From assembly GCF_003313245.1 (NCBI RefSeq), contig NZ_QJSD01000006.1:1-64000 (forward strand): 64,000 nucleotides of DNA, written 5' to 3'. The translations under genes and the position numbers were made by a program. Below the pieces are notes generated by a model that was not told where the DNA came from, ran no database searches, and was given only the letters and a program-made list of their open reading frames with translations. This document shows positions 55,659 through 63,735 of this stretch, piece by piece (the stretch's first letter is position 1; the number at the start of each line of letters is the position of its first letter). The DNA is from Primorskyibacter marinus (GTDB taxonomy: Bacteria; Pseudomonadota; Alphaproteobacteria; Rhodobacterales; Rhodobacteraceae).

Positions 55659-55836
55659 TACCGGGCCTTTCCACGGAAGGGCGAGCCGCCCACCATATTG
55701 CTGCCGGCCGAATGAAACGATAAGCAACACTACTTGTCAACTTCTGCGATAGCCTCATTAAAACGAGAACGGGAATTACTAATTTATTGTTTTATTACAG
55801 TATATAAAGCCTATCTCTCTATATTAATCCCATAAC

Positions 55837-55871
55837 AGAATAATCCTTCTAACTTTACAACTGATTATTCT
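55837..55871. repeat. Inverted repeat in an AT-rich block
   Basis: AGAATAATC (55837-55845) is perfectly complementary to GATTATTCT (55863-55871) with 17 bases between. It lies in roughly 130 bases of very AT-rich DNA (55755-55880), unlike the GC-rich surroundings, and directly before the mosaic pseudogene region. It could be an old operator or the scar of an insertion. Confidence 0.5.
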
Positions 55872-55910
55872 ACGCCGCAATTATAGCGCACCATCCAAAG
55901 CGGAGCTCTC

Positions 55911-56480
55911 ATGCTGTCCTTCCGCAAAGACCCCGCAGATATTGCGCGCACCATGACCGGGCGTGTCACGGACAGGCATGCAGTGCTGGGCTCGCCCCGT
56001 GTACAAAATCATGCAGCCTTCCTGGCGCGTTCGCCGCAAGGACAATTGAACTGCGTCTGGTTCGGCGGCAGTCTGGAAGGCAAGGTGGACATCTGCATTT
56101 TCGCAGTCGGTTGGCAGGCGAAACTTGGTCCGAACCGACCGCCACTTCAGTGCCCAACAACAACTCTTCCATCGCCGTGATCCGATTGACCGACGGGCGC
56201 GTCGCGCTGTGTTGCAATCCGGTGAACGCCGACATGCCCCCTGATAGACGCGTGTCACTTTATGACGAATTGGGCGAAGACGACCGTCCCGAAGCGACCG
56301 GCGGCTGTACCCCGATCTGGGGCGTCCCGCTTGCGCCGTTGGTTGTCGCGTTTTCAACTGATGACGGACAGACCTTCCCGCGCGGCATGATCGTCGCCGA
56401 AAGCACGGGAACGTGCCTCAGCAACAACAGCGAGGATGGCCGGAACCAGGAACTGCCCTACCCGGCACTGCTGGAAACGC
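55911..56480 (+). pseudogene. Sialidase-like (BNR repeat) gene, N-terminal remnant with frameshift
   Basis: The start is preserved (GGAG just upstream of ATG 55911). The first frame gives QNHAAFLARSPQGQLNCVWF and SLEGKVDICIFAV, typical of sialidase-like six-bladed propeller proteins. Near 56110 the reading continues in another frame (AGETWSEPTATSVP, then SIAVIRLTDGRVAL, then FSTDDGQTFPRG, then [13 protein letters not shown]). After LLETPDG at about 56480 the similarity stops and a different gene begins. More than half of the protein is missing. Such proteins occur beside sugar-acid catabolic genes. Confidence 0.75.
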
Positions 56481-56835
56481 CCGATGGGCAAGCTGGACAA
56501 GCGCGCCGGCAAGGCTGCGTTCCGGTTCATCGAAGCCGCCGTGCGGGCGGCCGAGGCTGGACGGATTGGCTGCATCGTCACTGGCCCGATCAACAAGTAA
56601 GCACTGAATGCCGCCGGTCATCATTACGATGGCCATACCGGGATGCTGTCGTCTCTGACCGGCAACAAAGGGGCGCTCATGTTGCTCGCCTCGCAGCGGC
56701 TGAAGGTGATCCACGCCTCCACGCATGTATCGCTGAAAACCACGATCGAGCGGACCAGCCCCGAGCGGATCCGTGACACCATCCGCGCAGGGTATTCCCA
56801 CCTGCAACGCATTGGCATCAAATCGCCCCGTATCG
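56481..56835 (+). pseudogene. PdxA-family (4-phospho-tetronate dehydrogenase-like) internal fragment
   Basis: From 56484 the frame reads [20 protein letters not shown], then [10 protein letters not shown], then a TAA stop at 56598-56600 where the family has Glu (GAA to TAA), then [20 protein letters not shown] and later [19 protein letters not shown]. This is the middle of a PdxA2-type NAD-dependent dehydrogenase, lacking both ends. It starts abruptly after the sialidase remnant and ends near RIAV at 56829-56840. It is dead by truncation and by the nonsense codon. Confidence 0.8.
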
Positions 56836-57287
56836 CCGTCGAAAACGGACATGACGCAGAGGCGCGCCGCGGCATGATGCTGGCCAGCTATTGCGGTGGC
56901 ATCTGTCTGGGTCCGGTCAATACGGCGGCAGGTCACGCGCTGGCCTATCCGTTGGGCACACGGCTGCACCTGCCGCACGGCCTGGCAAACGCGATCATCT
57001 TTCCGCATGTATTGGCCTTCAGCGCGCCTGTCCGTCCACAAAAAACCGCTGAAGTCATGTCCGCCCTCGGGCTTGAGGCCACCCCGGACAGCGATCAGGT
57101 GGCAAAGCGGACACATGACTTCTGTGCCTCGCTCGGGATCGAAATGCAGTTGTCGCGGCATGGGGCGTCCCAAGACAGCCCGGCGGGATGGGCCAAAGAG
57201 GCGCATGCAATCCGACGGCTTATGGACAACAACCCCCGTGATATGAGCGTGGATGACCTGCGCAACATTTATGCTGCCGCCTTCTGA
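56836..57287 (+). pseudogene. Iron-containing alcohol dehydrogenase, C-terminal fragment
   Basis: About 148 residues in the same frame as the PdxA fragment: [15 protein letters not shown], then [16 protein letters not shown] with the metal-binding His, then [17 protein letters not shown] with a second His. It ends normally ([10 protein letters not shown]). The N-terminal nucleotide-binding domain is missing. The family includes maleylacetate reductases and 1,3-diol or tetronate dehydrogenases. It converges on the GntR gene, with the two stops adjacent. Confidence 0.8.
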
Positions 57288-58016
57288 TCATTCGGCGAAC
57301 AACCGGTCTCTTGATCCGATCAGATGGGTAGCCATGAACTGACGCGCATCCTCGGCCCGGCGATCCTGGATCGCCTCGAAGATCGCCTGATGTTCGGCAT
57401 AAACATGATCCAGCCCGTCAGCCGTTTGCTTCAGCGATCGCCCGTGGAACTGCATACCAACCGCGATGTGATCCTTGAGCGCCTCCATCGCGGTCGAGAA
57501 ATACCGGTTACCCGATGCTTTCGTGATTGCCAGATGGAACTGAAAATCCGCATCCTCACGATGTCGGTTACGGTTTGTGGCATCGCGCATCAACTCCAAC
57601 GCGCTTTGGATCAGTGCCAGATCTTCTGGCGTATGACGTTCCGCCGCAGAGGCCGCTCCGGCGGGTTCCAGCGTCAGGCGAAATTCGTAACAGCGATGCA
57701 GATCCGAAAAGTTTTCGACCTGACCAAACCCCAGCGGTTCACGCATACCCGCCTGCCGAACGAAACTACCCGCCCCCTGACGCGAATAGATCAGCCGTTG
57801 ATCGCGCAGCTTGCGCAGCGCTTCGCGCACGATCGGACGCGACACTTCAAATTCGCTGGCCAGATCATGTTCTGTCGGAAGGCGTTCGTCCGGCGCATAC
57901 GCACCGGATTTTATCGCGCGGTACATCCGGTCAAAGACCATATCCGAAAGACTTTTACGTTGACCCGGAAAGCTGCTTTCACGGGGCCGAGACGTTGCTG
58001 GCACCTTATCTGTCAT
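57288..58016 (-). CDS. GntR-family transcriptional regulator, FadR subfamily
   Basis: 242 residues. The winged helix is at about 30-90 (LPTEHDLASEFEVSRPIVRE) and the ligand-binding FCD domain of helices at about 105-230 (FEFRLTLEPAGAASAAERHT, then DADFQFHLAITKASGNRYF, then HQAIFEAIQDRRAEDARQ), with the metal-binding Asp and His residues kept. It appears intact although its presumed target genes on both sides are ruined. It begins 6 bases after the truncated kinase stop, so it was or is co-transcribed with it. Confidence 0.93.
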   Translation of the reverse strand: MTDKVPATSRPRESSFPGQRKSLSDMVFDRMYRAIKSGAYAPDERLPTEHDLASEFEVSRPIVREALRKLRDQRLIYSRQGAGSFVRQAGMREPLGFGQVENFSDLHRCYEFRLTLEPAGAASAAERHTPEDLALIQSALELMRDATNRNRHREDADFQFHLAITKASGNRYFSTAMEALKDHIAVGMQFHGRSLKQTADGLDHVYAEHQAIFEAIQDRRAEDARQFMATHLIGSRDRLFAE

Positions 58017-58022
58017 ACCAAG

Positions 58023-58259
58023 TCACTCCACATCGCGCGTCAGATCTTTCAGGGTCGGTGCCACGCATCGGCTTGCCGCATCAGGATCAACATCTCGCGT
58101 CCGGGTAGACACCGCAGTAACATCGGCATTGCGCGCCAAGGCATCTGCCAGCGTGGCGACTAGGACCGATGAACCGGGGGCACAAAATGGCGCTGCCATG
58201 TCCAGCGCACCAGTCAGATCATCCGCGACAATGACCAGCTGTTCAATTTGTTCACTCAC
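58023..58259 (-). pseudogene. Four-carbon acid sugar kinase (DUF1537), N-terminal fragment
   Basis: 78 residues where the family has about 400. VIVADDLTGALDMAAPFC is the diagnostic N-terminus of OtnK/DtnK-type kinases, followed by VLVATLADALARNADVTAVS and STRTRDVDPDAA. The last dozen residues do not fit and end at a TGA just before GntR, as expected for a deletion joint. It starts with GTG at 58259. These kinases phosphorylate D-threonate, L-threonate or D-erythronate, the step before the PdxA2-type dehydrogenase seen as a fragment nearby. Confidence 0.8.
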
Positions 58260-58356
58260 AGATCTAGCGCCACATTTTTTCTAAGAAAATTGATGATTCA
58301 TAGTTTACACCTGCTAAAATGAAACACAACGGCACATCGGCATCCGGGGCGCGAGA

Positions 58357-59268
58357 ATGGACGGAAAACTCTTCGAGCTAAACCACCTGCGGTCTTTTGT
58401 TGCCGTCGCGAAAGAGCTGAACTTTCGCCGCGCTGCGGCCCGGCTGAACATGACGCAGCCGCCCTTGTCTCGTCATATCAGCCTGCTGGAACATGCCGTC
58501 GGCGTACGGCTTCTGGATCGCAACAATCGGTCGGTCAGGCTTACGGCTGCTGGGCGTCGGTTTCTGGGAGATGCCGTAGACATTCTGAAACGGGCCGAAA
58601 GCGCCGCTCTTTTTGCGCGGCAGTCAGCCCGCGGCGAAAGCGGGTCTTTGGTGTTGGGCTTTGTGCCCTCTGCCTGCATCGAGGTCATCCCCAGAATACT
58701 TGGGCGTGTGGAGCGAGATTTGCCCGGCGTTCGGCTGATACCCGGCGAGATGATGACATTCGAGATTATCGAAGCACTTCATTCCGGCGGCGTCGAAATC
58801 GGCTTGTTTCGTCTGCCCCAGCGGCAGACAGGCTTGGATATTCACAAAGTATGGAGCGAGGGCTTCGTGCTGGTCGTGCCGCGCGGCCACCCTTTCGCAA
58901 CCAAGCCGGATCTTTGCGCCGAAGACCTCAATGATGCGCCGTTTATCGGCTTCTCGACGGAACGTGGTGGGTTCCTTTTCGACGTGGTTCAGGGGTTCTT
59001 TTCGGCGCGCGGGATCAGCCCGGCTACCCGCTATTCAGTGTCCCAAAGTCATACGATCATGTCGCTGGTGAACGAGGGGCTGGGCGTTGCCCTTGTACCG
59101 GCGTCGATCACCAAGACAAAGATGGCTGACACTGTGGTCCGCAATATCGAACTGCCCCGCGATCTTTGTTCCGATCTTTACATGGGGCTTGGCCTGAAAG
59201 AACCGGACCGGCTGGTGCGAGAAGTCTCTGAATTGATCATAGATGAGCTGTCGCTGCCCGCACGTTGA
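58357..59268 (+). CDS. LysR-family transcriptional regulator
   Basis: 303 residues. The helix-turn-helix is at about 18-65 (NFRRAAARLNMTQPPLSRHI), and the effector domain follows with the C-terminal block VSQSHTIMSLVNEGLGVALVP. It resembles regulators of aromatic or hydroxy-acid catabolism. It is divergent from the kinase remnant, with 97 AT-rich bases between, so it probably once controlled that operon. It is complete, with no frameshift. Confidence 0.92.
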   Translation: MDGKLFELNHLRSFVAVAKELNFRRAAARLNMTQPPLSRHISLLEHAVGVRLLDRNNRSVRLTAAGRRFLGDAVDILKRAESAALFARQSARGESGSLVLGFVPSACIEVIPRILGRVERDLPGVRLIPGEMMTFEIIEALHSGGVEIGLFRLPQRQTGLDIHKVWSEGFVLVVPRGHPFATKPDLCAEDLNDAPFIGFSTERGGFLFDVVQGFFSARGISPATRYSVSQSHTIMSLVNEGLGVALVPASITKTKMADTVVRNIELPRDLCSDLYMGLGLKEPDRLVREVSELIIDELSLPAR

Positions 59269-59428
59269 CAGGCCAACGTACCGCGCGCCGCCGTCCAACA
59301 ACGCCGTCCGGGAAGAAATAGACGCCGAGGATGAAAAGCGCACCCTGCCAAAGCAGCCGGCGATCCGGATCAAGCAAGCGCGCGTCCGCAGGTGTGGCCC
59401 AGGCCGCCTCGGACGCGGCACTCATCAT
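59237..59428 (-). pseudogene. Possible branched-chain amino acid permease (LivM-like) remnant
   Basis: 63 residues. The stretch WQGALFILGVYFFPDGVVG resembles the C-terminal membrane helix of LivM-type permeases, here preceded by only 25 residues (MMSAASEAAWATPADARLLD), so the body of the protein would be deleted. The ATG overlaps the stop of the remnant upstream (59425-59428), an operon-like join. The identity rests on one short segment and may be wrong. It overlaps the 3' end of the LysR gene by 32 bases. Confidence 0.3.
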
Positions 59429-59626
59429 GTTTGCAGGTCGGTTTGCGCGGGGATAACCAGCTTTGTACCAGTCACCGCGTCATATATCTTGACCATAGCG
59501 CCGATCACCACCGTAAGCAGAATAACCGGCATGATCCCGAAGCTGCGCATTGTGTCCGGTCCGCCATAGCCTCGCCAGACCTCGCCAGATCGCGAACAGG
59601 CTGCCCGTCAAACAGGCCAAAACCAT
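59425..59626 (-). pseudogene. Small membrane protein gene broken by a 10-bp tandem duplication
   Basis: From ATG 59626 the frame reads MVLACLTGSLFAIWRG. After the duplicated 10-mer the continuation GPDTMRSFGIMPVILLTV, then IGAMVKIYDAVTGTKLVIP, is in another frame and ends at 59425. Removing one copy of the duplication restores a single 63-residue frame with two membrane segments. I do not recognise the family. It could be a transporter accessory subunit, since a permease-like remnant follows with overlapping codons. Confidence 0.5.
59570..59589. repeat. Perfect 10-bp tandem duplication
   Basis: CCTCGCCAGA occurs twice without a gap (59570-59579 and 59580-59589). Ten is not a multiple of three, so it shifts the frame of the small membrane-protein gene in which it lies. 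It has the form of a replication-slippage event. Confidence 0.85.
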
Positions 59627-59706
59627 TGCGTCGCACTTTATTCGGTCGCGCCTCACTAAAACGAGTTGTGCTTTTCACTCTGCGATGGGCGCACTAGGTT
59701 AGGCGG

Positions 59707-60366
59707 ATGACGCCAAACGTACCCGATGTGACGCTTGCTGATAGTTTGCCGGATCCGGCAAAACTGATCGCCTGTCCGCAATGCGATGCCTTGCACCTGG
59801 ATGCCGATCTTCCCATCGGGTCCACCTCGCGCTGCGTCCGCTGTCACACGGTTCTGGAATCGCCACGCCAGTTGGCGCTGACACGGATCGTGATGCTGGC
59901 CGCCGCAGCGCTGATCCTGATGATCGCGGCAATCTTTTTTCCCTTCCTCGAACTGCACGCCGCAGGGCGGATACAGCGCAGCTCGCTATTGGACACCGTC
60001 ATGGCATTCTCAACCGGCATGACCGCCCCACTGACGCTGGCAATGGCTGCACTGATCGTGATCTTGCCGGTCACGCGCTTCGTTTCGCTGATCTATGTAC
60101 TGGCACCGATGGCCTTTGGCTGGACACCCGCACGCCACGCTTCGCGAGCGTTTCGGATTGCCGAAGCGCTGCGCCCCTGGGCAATGGCAGAGGTGTTCAT
60201 CGTCGGCGTTGCCGTGGCGCTGGTCAAGGTTGCAGGGCTGGCGCATCTGTCCATCGGCCCGGCATTCTGGGCGTTCGTCGCACTGGTCATCGTGACCGTG
60301 CTGAAAGACAATTTCATGTGTAGGGTAACGGTTTGGAAAACACTCGAACAGCGCCGTCCGTCCTGA
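59707..60366 (+). CDS. pqiA: PqiA-family membrane protein, first half
   Basis: 219 residues. An N-terminal zinc-ribbon-like region has two CxxC pairs (IACPQCDALHLD and SRCVRCHTVLES), followed by four predicted helices of one PqiA domain. PqiA is the inner-membrane partner of the MCE-protein PqiB, which links inner and outer membranes for lipid traffic. E. coli PqiA has two such domains in one chain of about 417 residues; here each is a separate gene. It overlaps the next gene by 34 bases. Confidence 0.9.
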   Translation: MTPNVPDVTLADSLPDPAKLIACPQCDALHLDADLPIGSTSRCVRCHTVLESPRQLALTRIVMLAAAALILMIAAIFFPFLELHAAGRIQRSSLLDTVMAFSTGMTAPLTLAMAALIVILPVTRFVSLIYVLAPMAFGWTPARHASRAFRIAEALRPWAMAEVFIVGVAVALVKVAGLAHLSIGPAFWAFVALVIVTVLKDNFMCRVTVWKTLEQRRPS

Positions 60367-60968
60367 CCGCGCGCGCTGCGGGCCTGATCGGATGCACGCA
60401 ATGCGGTCGTGTGCAAACGCCGGGTGCGGCACGTTGCATCCGGTGTGGCAGCGTCTTGCAAAGCCGCGACGAGGCCAGCCTGCAAAAGGTCTGGGCCTGG
60501 TTTTTTGCGGGCTTGGTCGTTTATGTGCCTGCAAACATATATCCGATGCTGCGAACCTCATCGCTTGGCAAGACAACTGACAGCACTATCCTAGGGGGCG
60601 TGATTGACCTTATCCACCATGGCTCCATCGGAATTGCGCTGATCGTATTTTTCGCCAGCATCGTGATTCCCGTCGGCAAGTTCATTGCCATCGCCTATCT
60701 CGCGCTCAGCATCCGGCACAGGGTCAAGCTAAGCGATCACCGCCGGCATATCCTGTACGAAATAGTGGAATTTGTCGGACGCTGGTCGATGATCGACGTC
60801 TTTGTTGTCGCCATTCTTGCGGCACTTGTGCAACTGGATTTCGCCGCGCACATTAATCCGGGCATTGCTGCGGTGAGTTTTGCACTTTCGGTTGCATTTA
60901 CAATGATGTCCGCACAAAGCTTTGACCCGCGTCTGATCTGGGACGCCAACAAAGGTAATCCCGCATGA
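60333..60968 (+). CDS. PqiA-family membrane protein, second half
   Basis: 211 residues with a second pair of CxxC motifs (LIGCTQCGRVQTP and ARCIRCGSVLQS) and four helices (AWFFAGLVVYVPANIYPML, then IGIALIVFFASIVIPVGKF). VEFVGRWSMIDVFVVAIL is the PqiA signature. A TTG at 60333 is used as start, with AGGG at 60322; no ATG lies near. The 34-base overlap with the first half and the 4-base overlap with pqiB (ATGA) make tight coupling likely. Confidence 0.9.
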   Translation: MENTRTAPSVLTARAAGLIGCTQCGRVQTPGAARCIRCGSVLQSRDEASLQKVWAWFFAGLVVYVPANIYPMLRTSSLGKTTDSTILGGVIDLIHHGSIGIALIVFFASIVIPVGKFIAIAYLALSIRHRVKLSDHRRHILYEIVEFVGRWSMIDVFVVAILAALVQLDFAAHINPGIAAVSFALSVAFTMMSAQSFDPRLIWDANKGNPA

Positions 60969-63091
60969 GCCACCCCCGCCCCGCGGAAATGGATATGAGC
61001 CCGCCCAGAAAATCTTTTTGGCGGAACCTGTCCTTTGTCTGGCTGGTGCCGATTGCCGCTTTGGCGGTCACGCTGTTCATCGCCTGGCAAAGCTGGGCCG
61101 CCAGAGGTACTTTGATCGAGATCCGTTTTACCAACGCGGCGGGCGTCACCGCCGATGAAACCGTTGTGCGTTATCGCGATGTTTCGGTCGGGCTGGTCGA
61201 AAACGTGCGGTTTTCGGCAGATATGGAAAGTGTGATCGTCGCGGCGCGTATTGACCAGAACGTTGCCGACAACCTGCCCGTGGATGCGCAATTCTGGGTC
61301 GTCCGCCCGGAGGTGTCCGCGCGCGGGATCTCGGGTCTGTCGACGGTTCTGTCCGGTGTCTATATCGAAGCCTCGTTCACGCCTGAACCTGGTGCGGCCG
61401 CGTCCTCTTTCGAGGGGACCAACAAGGCTCCGCTTGTGTTGCCAGGCAAGAAAGGCACACGCCTGACAATCCGCGCATCTGACGGCAGTCGGTTATCGGC
61501 CGGCTCACCCATATTTTACCGAGGCATAGAGGTTGGCAGCATCGAAGCGCCGCGCTTGTTGGACAGCGGCGATGGTGTGGTGGTTGAAGGCTTTGTCGAG
61601 GCCCCGCATGACCGGCGCATCAACAGCGCAACGCGGTTCTGGGACGTTTCAGGGTTTTCGGTTTCATTAGGGGCTGGCGGGCTGGATCTGTCTGTGGACT
61701 CTCTGGCGTCGCTGGTCACCGGCGGCATTTCCTTCGACACGGTATTTTCCGGCGGGACCACCATTGACGATGATCAGGTGTTTGACCTGTTTGAAAGCGA
61801 AAAATCGGCCCGCGAAAGCGTGTTCAGCGACGTGATCGACAATGCGGTCAAGCTGACGGTGGAATTTGACGAATCCGTCAGTGGCCTGTCCGCGGGATCC
61901 CCCGTGCAATATCGCGGTTTGCGGGTTGGTGTGGTCAGTGCCATCGGCGCGTTTATCGAGGACACGGCAAGCGGGCAGACGGTCAAGCTTCGCGTGACAA
62001 TCTCGATAGATCCGCAATCCATGGGCCTGCAAAAGGACGTGCGGCCAGCCGAAACGCTTGCTTTTCTGGCCGGCGCGGTAAAGGAAGGGTTGCGGGCTCA
62101 ACTGGCGGCGAAAAGCATCTTCAGCAATACGCTGGTCGTCGATCTGGTCGATGCCCCGGATGCGCCTGAGGCAACGCTTGGGATTTTCAATGGCGAATTT
62201 CCGGTGCTGCCGTCCATCGAATCCGACCTGCCAGACGTGACAGCCACGGCCGAAGGTCTTTTGCAGCGGGTCAATGATCTGCCTGTCGAAGAGGTCATGG
62301 AACAGGCCATCTCGCTTATGGCGTCGATCGAGGCTGTCGCGGCCGCAGAGGGCACGCGCACGGCACCGGACGCCATCCTGGCACTGATCGAGGATGCGCG
62401 CGGGTTGATCGGCAGCGAGGCCACGCAAGCCATCCCGCAAGAGCTGCGCGATACGGTGGGCGAATTGCGCAGCACGATTGCCGGGCTGACCAAGGTGACA
62501 GAGGATCTTCAGACCGCCGATGCGGTGGGTCAGCTTGTCGCCGCCCTGAATGCTGCCGAGGTCGCCGCCGAGGATTTCTCGGGGCTCAGCGCCGAACTGT
62601 CAGAAGCCGGGTCCGAAGTGCCCGCGCTGATCGACGATTTGCGCGCCCTGACCGCCAAGGCCAACTCGCTTGAAGTTGAACAGTTGATGACCTCCGCCGC
62701 GTCCTTCCTTGATGGGGCGGACAAGTTGGTTGACAGCGAAGACATGCGCGCCCTGCCCGCGGCCCTGACCGGTGCGCTGCAAGAGGCACAGGCCGCGCTT
62801 TCGCAACTGCGCGAAGGCGGCATTGTCGAGAATGCCAATGCAACGCTCGCCTCTGCCAGCGATGCAGCCAAAGCCGTCGCAACGGCGGTGGAAACCCTGC
62901 CAGCGCTTTCCGACCGGCTGGCACGTCTGGTGCGCCAAGCCGAAGGCACGCTGGCCGGGTATGGCAATGAATCCAGCTTCAACCGCGAAACCGTCGCCGC
63001 CCTGCGCGAGGTCCGCCAAGCCGCTGCCGCCGTCTCGAAACTCGCCCGCGCGCTGGAGCGCAACCCGAATTCCTTGCTGTTTGGAAGGTAG
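60965..63091 (+). CDS. pqiB: PqiB-type MCE (MlaD) domain intermembrane transport protein
   Basis: 708 residues. An N-terminal anchor helix (FVWLVPIAALAVTLFIAWQS, about 24-43) is followed by three MCE domains, at roughly 47-140, 160-225 and 290-380 (RLTIRASDGSRLSAGSPIFY, then VEFDESVSGLSAGSPVQYRG). From residue 420 a long Ala/Glu-rich helical region runs to the C-terminus, longer than in E. coli PqiB, suited to span the periplasm as a hexameric tube. The domain order and gene context identify PqiB. Confidence 0.93.
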   Translation: MSHPRPAEMDMSPPRKSFWRNLSFVWLVPIAALAVTLFIAWQSWAARGTLIEIRFTNAAGVTADETVVRYRDVSVGLVENVRFSADMESVIVAARIDQNVADNLPVDAQFWVVRPEVSARGISGLSTVLSGVYIEASFTPEPGAAASSFEGTNKAPLVLPGKKGTRLTIRASDGSRLSAGSPIFYRGIEVGSIEAPRLLDSGDGVVVEGFVEAPHDRRINSATRFWDVSGFSVSLGAGGLDLSVDSLASLVTGGISFDTVFSGGTTIDDDQVFDLFESEKSARESVFSDVIDNAVKLTVEFDESVSGLSAGSPVQYRGLRVGVVSAIGAFIEDTASGQTVKLRVTISIDPQSMGLQKDVRPAETLAFLAGAVKEGLRAQLAAKSIFSNTLVVDLVDAPDAPEATLGIFNGEFPVLPSIESDLPDVTATAEGLLQRVNDLPVEEVMEQAISLMASIEAVAAAEGTRTAPDAILALIEDARGLIGSEATQAIPQELRDTVGELRSTIAGLTKVTEDLQTADAVGQLVAALNAAEVAAEDFSGLSAELSEAGSEVPALIDDLRALTAKANSLEVEQLMTSAASFLDGADKLVDSEDMRALPAALTGALQEAQAALSQLREGGIVENANATLASASDAAKAVATAVETLPALSDRLARLVRQAEGTLAGYGNESSFNRETVAALREVRQAAAAVSKLARALERNPNSLLFGR

Positions 63092-63095
63092 TCCC

Positions 63096-63650
63096 ATGTT
63101 TCGTATGCTCCCCCTCGTCGTTTTGCTTGTCTCCGCATGTGCGGGGGCCGAGCCGCGCTACTTGATTGATCCGCCGGACGTGGCGGGGCAGACCAGACTT
63201 GCAGTGTCGACCATCGAGGTTCGGCAGGTGTCGTTGCCAACATATGCGGAAGGCTCTGATATCCTTCTGGAAGATGCGGATGGTGCCCTGATGCCCGTCA
63301 AAAGCGCGGCCTGGGCGGACGACCCCGTGCGGGCCGTGACGCTATCGCTTGCCGATCAAATGGGGCGCGCCAGCAATGCCACCGTCGCCGCCGAGCCTTG
63401 GCCGCTGGAAGCCAGCCCCGACATCTCGGTGCATGTCCGTGTGACGGCAATGGTCGCGCGTGCCGACGGGACGTTTGACCTGACTGGACAATATGCCGTC
63501 TCCTCATTTGACAAAGTTGTGCGGGAACGGATCTCGCGGTTCGACATTTCGACGCCAATGCCCGAAACGACGCCGACCGGCATTGCGCGGGCCACCAGCC
63601 AATCCGTCACAGCCCTGTCCAACCAGATCCTGACAGCACTGCGCCGCTGA
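63096..63650 (+). CDS. pqiC: PqiC-type outer-membrane lipoprotein (ABC-type transport auxiliary, DUF330)
   Basis: 184 residues. The lipoprotein signal VVLLVSACAGAEPR places the lipidated Cys at residue 15. The mature domain RYLIDPPDVAGQTRLAVSTIEVRQ fits the DUF330/PqiC fold. GGAAGG 7 bases before 63096 and the lipobox fix the start. It lies 4 bases after pqiB and completes the operon, anchoring the PqiB tube at the outer membrane. Confidence 0.9.
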   Translation: MFRMLPLVVLLVSACAGAEPRYLIDPPDVAGQTRLAVSTIEVRQVSLPTYAEGSDILLEDADGALMPVKSAAWADDPVRAVTLSLADQMGRASNATVAAEPWPLEASPDISVHVRVTAMVARADGTFDLTGQYAVSSFDKVVRERISRFDISTPMPETTPTGIARATSQSVTALSNQILTALRR

Positions 63651-63707
63651 CACATCAAGGGACGGCCCCGTTTCATTGTATCCAACCTCTGGAAAACAGC
63701 GCGCCCC

Positions 63708-63728
63708 GCGCCGTGCCTGACACGGCGC
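63708..63728. terminator. Hairpin between convergent pqiC and LysR genes
   Basis: GCGCCGTG (63708-63715) pairs with CACGGCGC (63721-63728) around CCTGA. It lies 58 bases after pqiC and 8 bases beyond the LysR stop. No T-run follows on either strand. Confidence 0.45.
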
Positions 63729-63735
63729 CTCTCGG

